This document shows, in pieces, positions 10,456 to 21,961 of a stretch of 64,000 bases of DNA. Position 1 is the first letter of the stretch. Every line of letters begins with the position of its first letter. The stretch comes from Escherichia sp. E1V33 (GTDB taxonomy: Bacteria; Pseudomonadota; Gammaproteobacteria; Enterobacterales; Enterobacteriaceae). The notes under the pieces were generated by a model that was not told the DNA's origin, did not search any database, and worked only from the letters and a program-made list of their open reading frames with translations. The stretch spans positions 1 through 64,000 of the forward strand of contig NZ_RHJI01000002.1 in assembly GCF_004211955.1 (NCBI RefSeq). Direction: 5' to 3'. Position numbers and translations under genes: made by a program.

Positions 10456-10471
10456 TGTGAGGAATATCACG
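10456..10471. promoter_or_regulatory. CRP-like site TGTGA-GGAATA-TCACG
   Basis: One mismatch at the last base of the CRP core palindrome. It lies 73 bases after the second site (seven helical turns). Confidence 0.8.
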
Positions 10472-10499
10472 CTAATTACCTCTCTACCCCCTATATTTA

Positions 10500-10515
10500 T
10501 GTGACTGATATCACA
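10500..10515. promoter_or_regulatory. CRP site TGTGA-CTGATA-TCACA
   Basis: A perfect match to the CRP core consensus, 44 bases after the third site. It is the nearest of the four to mtlA and the likeliest to contact polymerase at the main promoter. Confidence 0.9.
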
Positions 10516-10658
10516 CAAAAGGCCGTCGACTGGACAGTTAACCGATTCAGTGCCAGATTTCGCTGTATCTACAAGGTCCGGCTACCTCTGCCGCCACATT
10601 AACAAAAAACCTCGGGCTTCCAGCCTGCGCGACAGCAAACATAAGAAGGGGTGTTTTT

Positions 10659-12572
10659 ATGTCATCCGATATTAAGATCAAAGTGCAAAGCTTTGGTCGT
10701 TTCCTCAGCAACATGGTGATGCCGAATATCGGCGCGTTTATCGCGTGGGGTATCATCACCGCGTTATTTATTCCAACAGGGTGGTTACCGAACGAAACGC
10801 TGGCGAAGCTGGTCGGGCCGATGATCACTTACCTCCTGCCGCTGCTGATCGGTTATACCGGTGGTAAGCTGGTAGGCGGCGAACGTGGCGGCGTAGTCGG
10901 TGCCATCACCACCATGGGCGTTATCGTCGGCGCAGATATGCCGATGTTCCTCGGCTCCATGATTGCAGGTCCACTGGGCGGCTGGTGTATTAAGCACTTT
11001 GACCGCTGGGTAGACGGTAAGATCAAATCCGGTTTTGAGATGCTGGTGAACAACTTCTCTGCCGGTATCATGGGGATGATCCTCGCTATTCTGGCATTCA
11101 TGGGGATTGGCCCGCTAGTTGAAGCCCTGTCCAAAATGCTGGCTGCGGGCGTTAACTTCATGGTCGTCCATGACATGCTGCCACTGGCGTCTATCTTTGT
11201 TGAACCGGCGAAAATCCTGTTCCTCAACAACGCCATTAACCACGGTATCTTCTCGCCGCTGGGTATTCAGCAGTCCCATGAGATGGGCAAATCCATCTTC
11301 TTCCTGATTGAAGCTAACCCGGGTCCGGGTATGGGTGTTCTGCTGGCGTACATGTTCTTTGGTCGTGGTAGCGCTAAACAATCTGCGGGCGGTGCGGCAA
11401 TCATCCACTTCCTGGGTGGTATCCACGAAATTTACTTCCCGTATGTGCTGATGAACCCGCGTCTGATTCTGGCCGTTATCCTCGGAGGTATGACTGGCGT
11501 GTTCACGCTGACTATTCTGGGCGGTGGTCTGGTTTCTCCGGCATCTCCAGGTTCTATCCTTGCGGTACTGGCGATGACGCCAAAAGGCGCTTACTTCGCT
11601 AACATTGCCGGTGTGTGTGCGGCGATGGCTGTCTCCTTTGTTGTCTCTGCTATTTTGCTGAAAACCAGCAAAGTGAAAGAAGAAGATGATATTGAAGCAG
11701 CAACTCGTCGTATGCAGGACATGAAGGCTGAGTCTAAAGGCGCTTCTCCGCTGTCTGCTGGCGATGTGACTAACGACCTGAGCCACATACGTAAAATCAT
11801 CGTTGCCTGTGACGCCGGTATGGGTTCCAGTGCGATGGGCGCAGGTGTGCTGCGTAAGAAAATTCAGGATGCCGGTCTGTCGCAGATTTCTGTAACCAAC
11901 AGCGCGATCAACAACCTGCCGCCGGATGTGGACCTGGTCATCACTCACCGTGACCTGACCGAACGCGCTATGCGTCAGGTTCCGCAGGCACAGCATATTT
12001 CGCTGACTAACTTCCTCGACAGCGGCCTGTACACCAGCCTGACCGAACGTCTGGTTGCTGCCCAGCGCCATACTGAAAACGAAGAGAAAGTAAAAGACAG
12101 CCTGAAAGACAGCTTTGACGATTCCAGCGCCAACCTGTTTAAGCTCGGCGCGGAGAACATCTTCCTCGGTCGCAAAGCGGCAACTAAAGAAGAAGCGATT
12201 CGTTTTGCTGGCGAGCAGCTGGTGAAAGGTGGTTACGTTGAGCCGGAGTACGTTCAGGCGATGTTGGATCGTGAAAAACTGACCCCGACTTATCTGGGTG
12301 AGTCTATCGCGGTGCCACACGGTACGGTTGAAGCGAAAGATCGCGTACTGAAAACGGGCGTCGTGTTCTGCCAGTATCCGGAAGGCGTGCGCTTCGGCGA
12401 AGAAGAAGATGACATTGCCCGTCTGGTAATTGGTATTGCTGCCCGTAACAACGAGCACATTCAGGTGATCACCAGCCTGACCAACGCACTGGATGATGAG
12501 TCTGTCATTGAGCGTCTGGCACACACCACCAGCGTGGATGAAGTGCTGGAACTGCTGGCAGGTCGTAAGTAA
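10659..12572 (+). CDS. mtlA: Mannitol phosphotransferase enzyme IICBA (MtlA)
   Basis: A 637-residue membrane permease-kinase that imports D-mannitol as mannitol 1-phosphate. The order is IIC membrane domain (about 1-340) with [11 protein letters not shown] near the sugar site, IIB domain with phosphocysteine C384 in ACDAGMGSS, and IIA domain with phosphohistidine H554 in [10 protein letters not shown]. All three are intact. A ribosome site (AAGAAGGGG) precedes the ATG. It is first in mtlA-mtlD-mtlR and lies behind the CRP sites. Confidence 0.99.
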   Translation: MSSDIKIKVQSFGRFLSNMVMPNIGAFIAWGIITALFIPTGWLPNETLAKLVGPMITYLLPLLIGYTGGKLVGGERGGVVGAITTMGVIVGADMPMFLGSMIAGPLGGWCIKHFDRWVDGKIKSGFEMLVNNFSAGIMGMILAILAFMGIGPLVEALSKMLAAGVNFMVVHDMLPLASIFVEPAKILFLNNAINHGIFSPLGIQQSHEMGKSIFFLIEANPGPGMGVLLAYMFFGRGSAKQSAGGAAIIHFLGGIHEIYFPYVLMNPRLILAVILGGMTGVFTLTILGGGLVSPASPGSILAVLAMTPKGAYFANIAGVCAAMAVSFVVSAILLKTSKVKEEDDIEAATRRMQDMKAESKGASPLSAGDVTNDLSHIRKIIVACDAGMGSSAMGAGVLRKKIQDAGLSQISVTNSAINNLPPDVDLVITHRDLTERAMRQVPQAQHISLTNFLDSGLYTSLTERLVAAQRHTENEEKVKDSLKDSFDDSSANLFKLGAENIFLGRKAATKEEAIRFAGEQLVKGGYVEPEYVQAMLDREKLTPTYLGESIAVPHGTVEAKDRVLKTGVVFCQYPEGVRFGEEEDDIARLVIGIAARNNEHIQVITSLTNALDDESVIERLAHTTSVDEVLELLAGRK

Positions 12573-12801
<229 letters not shown>

Positions 12802-13947
12802 ATGAAAGCATTACATTTTGGCGCAGGTAATATCGGTCGTGGCTTTATCGGTAAACTGCTGGCAGACGCAGGTATCCAACTGACGTTTGCCGATGTAAAT
12901 CAGGTGGTGCTTGATGCCCTGAATGCCCGTCATAGCTATCAGGTTCATGTGGTCGGCGAAACCGAGCAGGTGGATACCGTTTCCGGTGTAAATGCCGTCA
13001 GCAGCATTGGTGATGATGTCGTTGATCTGATTGCCCAGGTTGATTTGGTCACCACCGCCGTTGGCCCGGTCGTGCTGGAACGTATAGCTCCTGCCATCGC
13101 CAAAGGGCTGGTGAAACGTAAAGAACAAGGTAATGAATCTCCACTGAACATCATCGCCTGTGAAAACATGGTGCGCGGCACCACGCAGCTGAAAGGTCAT
13201 GTGATGAACGCCCTGCCAGAAGACGCCAAAGCGTGTGTAGAAGAACACGTTGGCTTTGTGGATTCTGCCGTTGACCGCATCGTACCGCCTTCCGCTTCTG
13301 CAACTAACGATCCGCTGGAAGTGACAGTCGAAACCTTCAGCGAATGGATTGTCGATAAAACCCAGTTCAAAGGCACACTGCCGAATATCCCAGGTATGGA
13401 ATTAACAGATAACCTGATGGCATTTGTCGAACGTAAACTCTTCACCCTGAACACAGGTCATGCTATAACCGCGTACCTCGGAAAACTGGCGGGCCATCAG
13501 ACCATTCGTGATGCGATTCTCGACGAGAAAATCCGTGCAGTGGTAAAAGGTGCGATGGAAGAAAGTGGCACGGTACTGATCAAGCGTTACGGCTTTGACG
13601 CTGACAAGCATGCGGCGTACATCCAGAAAATCCTCGGTCGTTTTGAGAACCCGTATCTGAAAGATGATGTAGAGCGCGTAGGCCGTCAGCCGCTGCGTAA
13701 ACTGAGTGCTGGCGACCGTCTGGTAAAACCGCTGTTGGGTACGCTGGAGTACGGTTTGCCACACAAAAACCTGATTGAAGGTATCGCCGCCGCGATGCAT
13801 TTCCGTAGTGAAGATGATCCGCAGGCGCAGGAACTGGCGGCGCTGATTACCGAGAAAGGTCCGCAGGAAGCGCTGGCGCAAATTTCCGGGCTTGATGCTA
13901 ACAGCGAGGTCGTCGCCGAAGCAGTCACGGCTTATAACGCAAAATAA
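12802..13947 (+). CDS. mtlD: Mannitol-1-phosphate 5-dehydrogenase MtlD
   Basis: A 381-residue NAD-dependent dehydrogenase that oxidises mannitol 1-phosphate to fructose 6-phosphate in the cytoplasm. The N-terminal Rossmann motif is [11 protein letters not shown] (7-17). The polyol-dehydrogenase signature with KRKEQGN and IACENM follows, and a catalytic lysine region lies around DKTQFKG. I start at the ATG giving MKALHFG, although the open frame reaches back through the repeat-filled spacer. The stop codon shares a base with the mtlR start (TAATG). Confidence 0.98.
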   Translation: MKALHFGAGNIGRGFIGKLLADAGIQLTFADVNQVVLDALNARHSYQVHVVGETEQVDTVSGVNAVSSIGDDVVDLIAQVDLVTTAVGPVVLERIAPAIAKGLVKRKEQGNESPLNIIACENMVRGTTQLKGHVMNALPEDAKACVEEHVGFVDSAVDRIVPPSASATNDPLEVTVETFSEWIVDKTQFKGTLPNIPGMELTDNLMAFVERKLFTLNTGHAITAYLGKLAGHQTIRDAILDEKIRAVVKGAMEESGTVLIKRYGFDADKHAAYIQKILGRFENPYLKDDVERVGRQPLRKLSAGDRLVKPLLGTLEYGLPHKNLIEGIAAAMHFRSEDDPQAQELAALITEKGPQEALAQISGLDANSEVVAEAVTAYNAK

Positions 13948-14534
13948 TGATAGACCAGGCGCAGAAAACCCTGCGCCTGAACAACAGATTGTCAGATATG
14001 CAGGCAACAATGGAACAAACCCAGGCCTTTGAAAACCGTGTGCTTGAACGTCTGAATGCTGGCAAAACCGTGCGAAGCTTTTTGATCACCGCCGTTGATC
14101 TCCTGACCGAGGCGGTAAATCTTCTGGTGCTTCAGGTATTCCGCAAAGACGATTACGCGGTGAAGTATGCTGTAGAACCGTTACTCGACGGCGATGGTCC
14201 GCTGGGCGACCTTTCCGTGCGCTTAAAGCTGATTTATGGGCTTGGCGTGATTAGCCGCAACGAATATGAAGATGCGGAACTCTTGATGGCGCTGCGTGAA
14301 GAGCTGAATCACGACGGTAACGAATACGCCTTTACCGATGATGAAATTATTGGGCCATTTGGCGAGCTGCACTGTGTGGCGGCGATCCCACCGCCGCCAC
14401 AATTTGAACCAACGGATTCCAGTTTGTATGCGATGCAAATTCAGCGTTACCAACAAGCTGTGCGTTCAACTATGGTCCTTTCACTCACAGAGCTGATTTC
14501 CAAAATCAGCTTAAAAAAAGCCTTTCAAAAGTAA
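13947..14534 (+). CDS. mtlR: Mannitol operon repressor MtlR
   Basis: A 195-residue all-helical protein that lowers mtl operon expression when mannitol is absent. Known structures of the family lack an obvious DNA-binding motif, and none is visible here. The start overlaps the mtlD stop by one base, so translation is coupled. The 3' end meets yibT from the other strand with a four-base gap. Confidence 0.96.
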   Translation: MIDQAQKTLRLNNRLSDMQATMEQTQAFENRVLERLNAGKTVRSFLITAVDLLTEAVNLLVLQVFRKDDYAVKYAVEPLLDGDGPLGDLSVRLKLIYGLGVISRNEYEDAELLMALREELNHDGNEYAFTDDEIIGPFGELHCVAAIPPPPQFEPTDSSLYAMQIQRYQQAVRSTMVLSLTELISKISLKKAFQK

Positions 14535-14538
14535 GCGA

Positions 14539-14748
14539 TTACAGCTTCTCAACCTGCTTTGGCCGATAAAGCTGACGATAATACTCCAGACGTTGCAGAT
14601 ATAACGGCACGCTTTCCTCAGGTATACCGGACGGAATAGCGTCACGGGGAGGAAGCTTTTTCAGATACTCCCGGAACGCCTGGCTTGATGCCATAAAATC
14701 TACGGCTTTATCGATAAGATGCGGAACGTTTTCACCTAATTTGCCCAT
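14539..14748 (-). CDS. yibT: Conserved small protein YibT
   Basis: A 69-residue hydrophilic protein with no known function or recognisable domain. [19 protein letters not shown] at the N-terminus is probably helical, and the C-terminal part is rich in tyrosine and proline. It is convergent with mtlR and has its own promoter region of about 280 bases shared with yibL. Confidence 0.85.
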   Translation of the reverse strand: MGKLGENVPHLIDKAVDFMASSQAFREYLKKLPPRDAIPSGIPEESVPLYLQRLEYYRQLYRPKQVEKL

Positions 14749-15027
14749 GATAATCTCTCCGTATCACCCCGCGCCGGGAATGCGCGGCCGCCAATTTTAG
14801 TTTAGGATCCCGGTAAAGAAGGCATTAAGGAAAACGTGCTTAATCCTCAACGCTCATCCTCACTGGTTATCTTTTTCTTTTAATTTTACAACAAATCAAA
14901 ATGTTACATGGTTTTTGAGCATGTAAATGGTTGCAAGGAAGAACTATTACAATGCCATCAGTTGTGAACAAAGTGCCTGGTCGCGCATACTAGGGACTAT
15001 AAATTTATCTTTATCAGAAGCCATATC

Positions 15028-15390
15028 ATGAAAGAAGTCGAAAAAAACGAAATCAAACGTCTCAGCGATCGCCTGGACGCCATCCGCCATCAGCAAGCCG
15101 ATCTGTCTTTGGTTGAAGCCGCAGACAAATATGCCGAGCTGGAAAAAGAAAAAGCTACCCTGGAAGCGGAAATTGCCCGCCTGCGTGAAGTTCACAGCCA
15201 AAAACTCAGTAAAGAAGCGCAAAAGCTGATGAAGATGCCGTTCCAGCGCGCGATTACCAAAAAAGAGCAGGCTGATATGGGCAAGCTGAAGAAAAGTGTT
15301 CGCGGACTGGTCGTTGTGCACCCGATGACCGCACTGGGCCGTGAAATGGGCCTACAAGAGATGACCGGCTTCTCAAAGACCGCGTTTTAA
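15028..15390 (+). CDS. yibL: YibL, DUF2810 protein reported with ribosomes
   Basis: A 120-residue, highly charged protein. The first 65 residues form a coiled coil rich in lysine and glutamate ([20 protein letters not shown]). A basic C-terminal half with [20 protein letters not shown] follows. Family members have been reported to cofractionate with ribosomes; the role is unclear. A 280-base AT-rich gap lies upstream. Confidence 0.9.
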
Positions 15391-15936
15391 GTCCCCTACT
15401 GGTCAATACAACTAAAGTTTCCTCATTTTTATTCGCTCCTGCTGGCACATGCAGGAGCATATTTCAGATATCGAAATCTATTAACATTATCTTTTCAATT
15501 CTTCCCACTCACCTGAATAATTTTAGCAGGCTAAAATCTGAAAATATGTTACGCAATAAAGATTAATATATAATTTACAGCTATAAATATCAGCATAAAC
15601 ATGCTTATATCATAACTATTTATTTATATTTTCCAACTCAAACTGTCCTTATCACCATAAAATATTCACCACACAAATATTATCCCTTGACTTTTTCTCA
15701 CCTTATCCCTTTAAAAATTTGACATCGATTGACACCAATCATTAGAATCCGCGCGATTAATATAACAATCGGCAACAAACTAAAATATTTCTGCATTTAA
15801 TAACACATTCATAGCAACGACCAATTAAAAAACATTATAAATTTTCACCGTGAATTTATTTGGCTTGATCATTCATAAAACAAATGATTGTAAAGTAATT
15901 TTCAACGCATCAGGATTATGAAAAGGAATTCATCCT
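15391..15936. other. Long AT-rich control region before the adhesin locus
   Basis: A 546-base gap. The first part holds a hairpin that may end yibL (15435-15458). The rest is very AT-rich with many short A and T tracts and no convincing reading frame. This is the expected form of an H-NS-bound silencer, and H-NS repression is known for the related EhaG adhesin. The promoter of the lipoprotein/autotransporter pair must lie here. Confidence 0.65.
15435..15458 (+). terminator. Possible terminator after yibL
   Basis: An eight-base perfect stem (GCTCCTGC with GCAGGAGC) and an eight-base loop lie 45 bases after the yibL stop. Only a weak T-rich tail (ATATTTC) follows, so termination may be partial. 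Confidence 0.5.
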
Positions 15937-16620
15937 ATGAATCTAAAAAAAACACTATTAAGCGTGTTAATGATATCGCCACTCTGCATATTGACAGGGT
16001 GTGACTATATTGGAAAAGCAAAACTAATCGACGATCTCTCCAAACAGCAAGAGTTGCAAAAAGGTAAAATAGAGCAACTTGAAAAACAACAAGAACAAGA
16101 TAAACGCAAGATAGAACTATTTGAAAAGCAGCAAACTGCCATCATAAGTAGTACCAAAACACTTGCTAGTGTGGTGAAGGCGGTTAAAGAAAAGCAGGAT
16201 GAATTTGTCTTCACAGAATTTAACCCAGCACAAACACAATACTTCATTTTAAATAACGGCTCTGTCGGTTTGGCGGGTCGGGTGCTGGCTATTGATGCAG
16301 TTGAAAACGGCAGCGTTATTCGTATTTCGCTGGTCAACCTATTAAGCGTTCCCGTATCAAATATTGGTTTTCATGCTACATGGGGCAATGAAAGGCCCAC
16401 CGATGCCAAAGCTCTGGCGAAGTGGCAACAATTACTTTTCAATACCGCTCTGAACTCCACTCTGCAATTAATGCCTGGTCAATGGCAAGACATTAATCTG
16501 ACATTAAAAGGCGTTTCGCCTAATAACCTGAAGTATCTGAAGTTGTCCATCAATATGGCCAATCTCCAGTTCGACACTGTTCAATCTGCTGAAACTCGGC
16601 AGCGAAAAAACAAAAAATAA
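15937..16620 (+). CDS. SadB-like lipoprotein, trimeric-autotransporter assembly partner
   Basis: A 227-residue lipoprotein. The signal peptide ends in the lipobox LTGC with C22, and the next residue is D23. By the Lol +2 rule this aspartate holds it in the inner membrane. Residues 30-70 are a coiled coil of repeated KQQEQ/EKQQ units, which suits a trimer, and a globular periplasmic part follows (about 95-220). It lies 43 bases before the autotransporter gene on the same strand. In Salmonella the inner-membrane lipoprotein SadB is encoded with the autotransporter SadA and assists its export. Gene order, length and topology agree, so I infer the same role here. Confidence 0.85.
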   Translation: MNLKKTLLSVLMISPLCILTGCDYIGKAKLIDDLSKQQELQKGKIEQLEKQQEQDKRKIELFEKQQTAIISSTKTLASVVKAVKEKQDEFVFTEFNPAQTQYFILNNGSVGLAGRVLAIDAVENGSVIRISLVNLLSVPVSNIGFHATWGNERPTDAKALAKWQQLLFNTALNSTLQLMPGQWQDINLTLKGVSPNNLKYLKLSINMANLQFDTVQSAETRQRKNKK

Positions 16621-16663
16621 ATGCAGCTTCTGCGCTTATATCAAGGAATAGAGAACATCAATA

Positions 16664-19600
16664 ATGAACAAAATATTTAAAGTCATCTGGAATCCGGCGA
16701 CGGGCAGTTATAGTGTTGCCAGTGAAACAGCAAAGAGTCGTGGTAAGAAATCTGGTCGCAGTAAGCTGTTAATTTCTGCACTGGTTGCGGGTGGAATGTT
16801 GTCGTCGTTTGGGGCAAACGCCAGTGCGACACTTGATGGTGGCACATTCTCTGATCCAACAGAAATCAATAGTGTCTGGGTAGCTATTGGCCAGGATGCA
16901 CTAGCGTCCTCAGCGGGCAATGGGACTGGTGCAGTTGCGGTGGGCGCGAACGCCTGGGCTACAGGTGTTGGTTCGACAGCTTTAGGTTACCAAAGCCACG
17001 CAACCGGAGAGAGATCGGTATCAATCGGACAACTGGCAGAAGCTTCCGGAAGCCGAGCGATCGCAATCGGTAGTGGGGCTGACGGATTCGCAGAATATTC
17101 AATTGTCCTGGGGGCTGGAGCACAAGCTGCTGATACTGCCAGCAATTCTTTAGTGCTGGGGAAATCTGCAAAGGCGAACAGCGCAGACTCTCTGGCATTA
17201 GGCAGACAATCACTCGCCAGTGCAGCAAACTCCATTGCGATAGGTGCTGAGACCGAAGCCGCTGAAAATGCGACGGCCGTTGGCAATAATGCGAAGGCAA
17301 AAGGGACTAATAGCATGGCAATGGGGTTCGGAAGCCACGCCGATAAAGTCAATACTATCGCATTAGGAAATGGCAGCCAGGCTCTGGCAGATAATGCAAT
17401 CGCCATAGGCCAGGGCAACAAAGCTGATGGCGTGGATGCCATCGCTCTGGGTAATGGTAGCCAGTCGAGAGGCTTAAACACCATTGCCTTAGGCACAGCC
17501 AGTAATGCAACTGGTGATAAGAGTCTTGCGCTTGGTAGTGATACCACTGCCAACGGTATTAACTCCGTCGCATTGGGTGCAGGTTCCACTGCGGATTTAG
17601 ACAATACCGTCTCTGTCGGCAATAGTTCATTAAAACGCAAGATCGTTAATGTGAAAAATGGCTCGATCAAGTCTGACAGTTACGATGCCATTAATGGTTC
17701 ACAGCTTTATGCCATTAGCGACTCGGTAGCAAAAAGGCTTGGGGGAGGATCATCAGTAGATGTTGATGACGGTACTGTTACAGCACCAACCTACAATTTA
17801 AAAAATGGTAGCAAAAATAACGTAGGGGCTGCGCTCGCTGTACTTGATGAAAACACCCTGCAATGGGACCAAATCAAAGGCAAATACAGCGCTGCTCATG
17901 GTACTAGTAGCCCAACTGCCAGCGTAATCACCGATGTTGCGGATGGCACGATTTCAGCCTCCAGTAAGGATGCAGTTAACGGTTCCCAACTGCAAGCTAC
18001 CAATGACGATGTCGAAGCCAACACCGCCAATATCGCTACTAATACCAGCAACATTGCCACGAATACGGCAAGTATTGCCACCAACACCTCCAATATCACC
18101 AGCCTGACGGATTCCGTTGGTGACCTTCAGGCTGATGCTCTGCTGTGGAATGATACAGCGAAAGCATTCAGCGCCGCGCACGGTACCGATGCCACCAGCA
18201 AAATCACCAATGTTAAAGATGGCGATATATCCTCAACCAGTAGCGACGCAGTTAACGGCTCCCAGCTCAACGACACCAATATGCTGATCACCCAAATTGC
18301 CGGGGACACCAGCAGTACCTATGTGCAGGAGAACGGTGCGGGGATCAATTATGTTCGTACCAATGACGCAGGCATGACCTTTAAGGATGCCCGCGCTACC
18401 GGGACTATTGCGACGGCGGTGGGGTATAACGCTTATGCCAGTGGCGAACAGTCGCTTGCGGTTGGTCCGAATAGCATAGCAGATGACGATTTCTCCACCG
18501 CGATAGGAGCGCAAGCTAAAGCATTCGGTCACCACAGTCTGGCGCTAGGTGCCGGAAGTAATACCGCTTCTGACTCCAGCATTGCCCTTGGTGCGAACAG
18601 TTTTGCAACGGGTGCTCAATCAATGTCCCTTGGCGTCGCATCAAAAACCAGTGCGGAAGCAGCTATTGCCCTGGGTTATAACAGTTTTGCGAATGGTTTA
18701 AATTCCATGTCTCTGGGGCAATCCAGCTATGCTGGCAAGGATAATAGTGTTGCCCTCGGTAGTGAATCCAGCGCAGAAGGTCTCAATTCTGTTGCCTTAG
18801 GTGCGGGCTCTATTGCCGAAGATGATAATACCGTTTCCGTGGGTAGCAGCACTCTACAGCGTAAAGTCGTCAATATGGCGGCAGGTATTGTCTCGCAAAC
18901 CAGCACCGATGCCATTAACGGCAGCCAGCTTTACAGCTTAAGCAGCAACATCGCCAACTACTTTGGTGGCGATGCATCTGTGAGTGATGACGGTGTGTTT
19001 ACCGGCCCGACCTATAACATTAACGGCACTGACTACACCAATGTCGGTGATGCCCTGGCCGCCATTGACACCTCGTTTGAAGATGCTCTGTTGTGGGATG
19101 AAAATGCAAACGGCGGCACTGGGGCCTTCAGCGCCAGCCATAATAAAAATGACAGCAAAATCACCAACGTTCTGGCTGGCGCGGTCACAGAAACCAGCAC
19201 TGATGCCATTAACGGCAGCCAGCTTCACAGCTTAAGCAGCAACATCGCCAACTACTTTGGTGGTGATGCTTCTGTGGGTGATGACGGTACGTTTACCGGC
19301 CCGACCTATAACATTAACGGCACTGACTACACCAATGTCGGTGATGCCCTGGCTGCCATGGACAGCTCGTTCGATGCCTCACTTGAAGATGCTCTGTTGT
19401 GGGATGAAAATGCAAACGGCGGCTCTGGCGCATTCAGCGCCAGCCATAATAAAAATGACAGCAAAATCACCAACGTTCTGGCTGGCGCAGTCACCGAAAC
19501 CAGCACTGATGCCATTAACGGCGGCCAGCTTCACAGCTTAAGCAGTAACATCGCCAACTACTTTGGTGGTGATGCTTCTGTGGGTGATGACGGTACGTTT

Positions 19601-21829
19601 ACCGGCCCAACCTATAACATTAACGGCACTGACTACACCAATGTCGGTGATGCCCTGGCCGCAATGAACACATCTTTCGATGCCTCACTGGAGGATGCTC
19701 TGTTATGGGATGCAGACGCCGGTGAAAATGGTGCATTTAGCGCCGCTCACGGAAAAGATAAAACTGCCAGTGTAATCACTAACGTCGCAAACGGTGCAAT
19801 TTCCTCCACCAGCAGCGATGCTGTGAACGGCTCACAACTCTATACTACCAATCAGTACATTGTCGATGCGCTGGGTGGTGACGCAGAAGTCAACGCTGAC
19901 GGCACCATCACCGCACCGACTTACACCATTGCGAACGCCGAGTACAACAACGTCGGTGACGCTCTGGATGCGCTTGATGATAACGCCCTGCTGTGGGATG
20001 AGACTGCCAATGGTGGTGCAGGAGCCTACAATGCCAGCCATGACGGTAAAGCCAGCATCATCACTAATGTCGCTAATGGCAGTATTAGTGAGGACAGCAC
20101 CGATGCAGTGAACGGTTCTCAGTTGAATGCGACGAATATGATGATTGAGCAGAACACCCAAATCATCAATCAGCTCGCTGGTAACACCGACGCAACCTAT
20201 ATCGAAGAAAATGGCGCTGGTATCAACTACGTTCGTACTAACGACAACGGTTTAGCCTTTAACGATGCAAGCGCCTCTGGTGTCGGCGCTACAGCTGTAG
20301 GTTATAACGCTGTCGCGTCTGGTGCCAGCAGCGTAGCCATTGGTCAGAACAGCAGCAGCACCGTTGATACCGGTATTGCGCTGGGTAGCAGTTCCGTTTC
20401 CAGCCGTGTGATTGCCAAAGGTTCTCGTGACACCAGCGTAACGGAAAATGGCGTGATGATTGGTTACGACACCACTGACGGCGAACTGCTAGGTGCATTG
20501 TCAATTGGTGATGACGGTAAATACCGCCAAATCATCAACGTAGCTGATGGTTCAGAAGCCCATGACGCCGTTACGGTTCGCCAGTTGCAGAACGCTATTG
20601 GAGCGGTCGCCACTACGCCAACCAAGTACTATCACGCCAACTCAACGGCAGAAGACTCACTGGCCGTTGGCGAAGATTCGCTGGCAATGGGTGCGAAAAC
20701 TGTCGTTAATGGTAACGCAGGTATTGGTATCGGTTTGAACACTCTGGTTCTGGCTGATGCGATCAACGGTATTGCTATCGGCAGTAACGCACGCGCAAAC
20801 CATGCAAACAGTATTGCAATGGGTAACGGTTCTCAGACCACCCGTGGTGCACAGACTGGCTACACCGCCTACAACATGGACGCACCGCAGAACTCTGTAG
20901 GTGAGTTTTCTGTCGGTAGTGAAGACGGTCAACGTCAGATCACAAACGTCGCAGCTGGTTCAGCGGATACCGATGCGGTTAACGTAGGTCAGTTGAAAGT
21001 CACTGATGAGCGCGTAGCGCAAAATACCCAGAGCATTACTAACCTGAACAATCAGGTCACTAATCTTGATACTCGCGTTACTAATATCGAAAACGGTATT
21101 GGCGATATCGTGACCACCGGTAGCACCAAGTACTTCAAGACCAACACCGATGGCGTAGATGCCAACGCCCAGGGTAAAGATAGCGTTGCGATTGGTTCTG
21201 GTTCCATTGCTGCCGCTGACAACAGCGTCGCACTGGGTACAGGCTCCGTGGCCAACGAAGAAAACACGATCTCTGTGGGTTCTTCTACCAACCAGCGCCG
21301 TATCACCAACGTAGCTGCCGGTGTTAATGCCACCGATGCGGTTAACGTGTCGCAGCTGAAATCTTCTGAAGCAGGCGGCGTTCGCTACGACACCAAAGCG
21401 GATGGCTCTATCGACTACAGCAACATCACTCTCGGTGGTGGCAACGGAGGTACGACTCGCATCAGCAACGTTTCCGCAGGTGTGAACAACAACGACGCGG
21501 TGAACTACGCGCAGTTGAAGCAAAGCGTGCAGGAAACAAAGCAATACACCGATCAGCGCATGGTTGAGATGGATAACAAACTGTCCAAAACTGAAAGCAA
21601 GCTGAGTGGTGGTATCGCTTCTGCAATGGCAATGACCGGTCTGCCGCAGGCTTACACTCCGGGTGCCAGCATGGCCTCTATTGGTGGCGGTACCTACAAC
21701 GGTGAATCAGCTGTTGCTTTAGGTGTGTCGATGGTGAGCGCCAATGGTCGTTGGGTCTACAAATTACAAGGTAGTACCAATAGCCAGGGTGAATACTCCG
21801 CCGCCCTCGGTGCCGGTATTCAGTGGTAA
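16664..21829 (+). CDS. Trimeric autotransporter adhesin, UpaG/EhaG/SadA family
   Basis: A 1721-residue surface adhesin. It begins with an extended signal peptide ([10 protein letters not shown], basic [11 protein letters not shown], cleavage near A53). YadA-like head repeats with recurring ALG/AIG-xxSxAxG units cover about 65-310. Neck motifs of the DAINGSQLY type link to coiled-coil stalk segments. A second head (about 570-720), repeated FGG/stalk cassettes (about 735-1060) and a third head-like region follow. The last 80 residues or so are the YadA-type membrane anchor ending in GAGIQW. Family members bind matrix proteins and cause aggregation and biofilm. The frame is intact. It is the accessory gene between yibL and lldP, which fits ehaG or upaG; the two names denote close variants, so I give no symbol. 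Confidence 0.95.
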   Translation: MNKIFKVIWNPATGSYSVASETAKSRGKKSGRSKLLISALVAGGMLSSFGANASATLDGGTFSDPTEINSVWVAIGQDALASSAGNGTGAVAVGANAWATGVGSTALGYQSHATGERSVSIGQLAEASGSRAIAIGSGADGFAEYSIVLGAGAQAADTASNSLVLGKSAKANSADSLALGRQSLASAANSIAIGAETEAAENATAVGNNAKAKGTNSMAMGFGSHADKVNTIALGNGSQALADNAIAIGQGNKADGVDAIALGNGSQSRGLNTIALGTASNATGDKSLALGSDTTANGINSVALGAGSTADLDNTVSVGNSSLKRKIVNVKNGSIKSDSYDAINGSQLYAISDSVAKRLGGGSSVDVDDGTVTAPTYNLKNGSKNNVGAALAVLDENTLQWDQIKGKYSAAHGTSSPTASVITDVADGTISASSKDAVNGSQLQATNDDVEANTANIATNTSNIATNTASIATNTSNITSLTDSVGDLQADALLWNDTAKAFSAAHGTDATSKITNVKDGDISSTSSDAVNGSQLNDTNMLITQIAGDTSSTYVQENGAGINYVRTNDAGMTFKDARATGTIATAVGYNAYASGEQSLAVGPNSIADDDFSTAIGAQAKAFGHHSLALGAGSNTASDSSIALGANSFATGAQSMSLGVASKTSAEAAIALGYNSFANGLNSMSLGQSSYAGKDNSVALGSESSAEGLNSVALGAGSIAEDDNTVSVGSSTLQRKVVNMAAGIVSQTSTDAINGSQLYSLSSNIANYFGGDASVSDDGVFTGPTYNINGTDYTNVGDALAAIDTSFEDALLWDENANGGTGAFSASHNKNDSKITNVLAGAVTETSTDAINGSQLHSLSSNIANYFGGDASVGDDGTFTGPTYNINGTDYTNVGDALAAMDSSFDASLEDALLWDENANGGSGAFSASHNKNDSKITNVLAGAVTETSTDAINGGQLHSLSSNIANYFGGDASVGDDGTFTGPTYNINGTDYTNVGDALAAMNTSFDASLEDALLWDADAGENGAFSAAHGKDKTASVITNVANGAISSTSSDAVNGSQLYTTNQYIVDALGGDAEVNADGTITAPTYTIANAEYNNVGDALDALDDNALLWDETANGGAGAYNASHDGKASIITNVANGSISEDSTDAVNGSQLNATNMMIEQNTQIINQLAGNTDATYIEENGAGINYVRTNDNGLAFNDASASGVGATAVGYNAVASGASSVAIGQNSSSTVDTGIALGSSSVSSRVIAKGSRDTSVTENGVMIGYDTTDGELLGALSIGDDGKYRQIINVADGSEAHDAVTVRQLQNAIGAVATTPTKYYHANSTAEDSLAVGEDSLAMGAKTVVNGNAGIGIGLNTLVLADAINGIAIGSNARANHANSIAMGNGSQTTRGAQTGYTAYNMDAPQNSVGEFSVGSEDGQRQITNVAAGSADTDAVNVGQLKVTDERVAQNTQSITNLNNQVTNLDTRVTNIENGIGDIVTTGSTKYFKTNTDGVDANAQGKDSVAIGSGSIAAADNSVALGTGSVANEENTISVGSSTNQRRITNVAAGVNATDAVNVSQLKSSEAGGVRYDTKADGSIDYSNITLGGGNGGTTRISNVSAGVNNNDAVNYAQLKQSVQETKQYTDQRMVEMDNKLSKTESKLSGGIASAMAMTGLPQAYTPGASMASIGGGTYNGESAVALGVSMVSANGRWVYKLQGSTNSQGEYSAALGAGIQW
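18941..19700 (+). repeat. Near-identical tandem repeats inside the autotransporter
   Basis: A cassette starting AGCAGCAACATCGCC recurs at 18941, 19235 and 19541, giving units of 294 and 306 bases (98 and 102 residues). The second and third copies match almost base for base until about 19690. The 12-base difference adds four residues before EDALLWD. Each unit encodes [32 protein letters not shown] and [15 protein letters not shown]. Confidence 0.9.
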
Positions 21830-21852
21830 TCAGCCATTAAGTTAGTGTGACG

Positions 21853-21888
21853 AAGGGCAATTCTCTGAGGAGGGTTGCCCTTTTTTTT
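21853..21888 (+). terminator. Rho-independent terminator of the autotransporter gene
   Basis: An eight-base stem (AAGGGCAA with TTGCCCTT) and a 14-base loop lead into eight T. It lies 23 bases after the stop codon. Confidence 0.9.
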
Positions 21889-21961
21889 GCCTGAAAATCG
21901 CATGGATTGTGACTTCGGTTTTTTTACATTAGCGCGAGGCTGCATGCACGCTGCTCCCCGG

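Larger units (their letters stand above)
10122..10658. other. Mannitol operon control region
   Basis: A 537-base gap between divergent yibI and mtlA. It carries four CRP-type palindromes (listed separately) and AT-rich stretches suited to a promoter. In K-12 this region binds CRP at several sites and MtlR acts on the same operon. The part nearest yibI must also contain the yibIH promoter. A leader of roughly 100 bases precedes mtlA. Confidence 0.85.

Noticed and set aside
11115-12524. 469-codon open frame on the minus strand inside mtlA
   Set aside because: It is a shadow of a highly expressed gene with strong codon bias. It has no domain, no ribosome site and covers the intact MtlA IIB and IIA domains.
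12811-14010. Antisense open frames across mtlD (145, 85 and 202 codons)
   Set aside because: Overlapping shadows in a conserved enzyme gene with no start signals or similarity to known proteins.
17000-19700. Regular repeats that at first sight resemble a CRISPR array
   Set aside because: The repeats are in frame, vary in length, encode YadA-type head and stalk motifs, and have no unique spacers or cas genes.
16987-21544. Many open frames opposite the autotransporter gene
   Set aside because: Head and stalk repeats give long stop-free antisense frames by codon periodicity. None has a ribosome site or a plausible protein.
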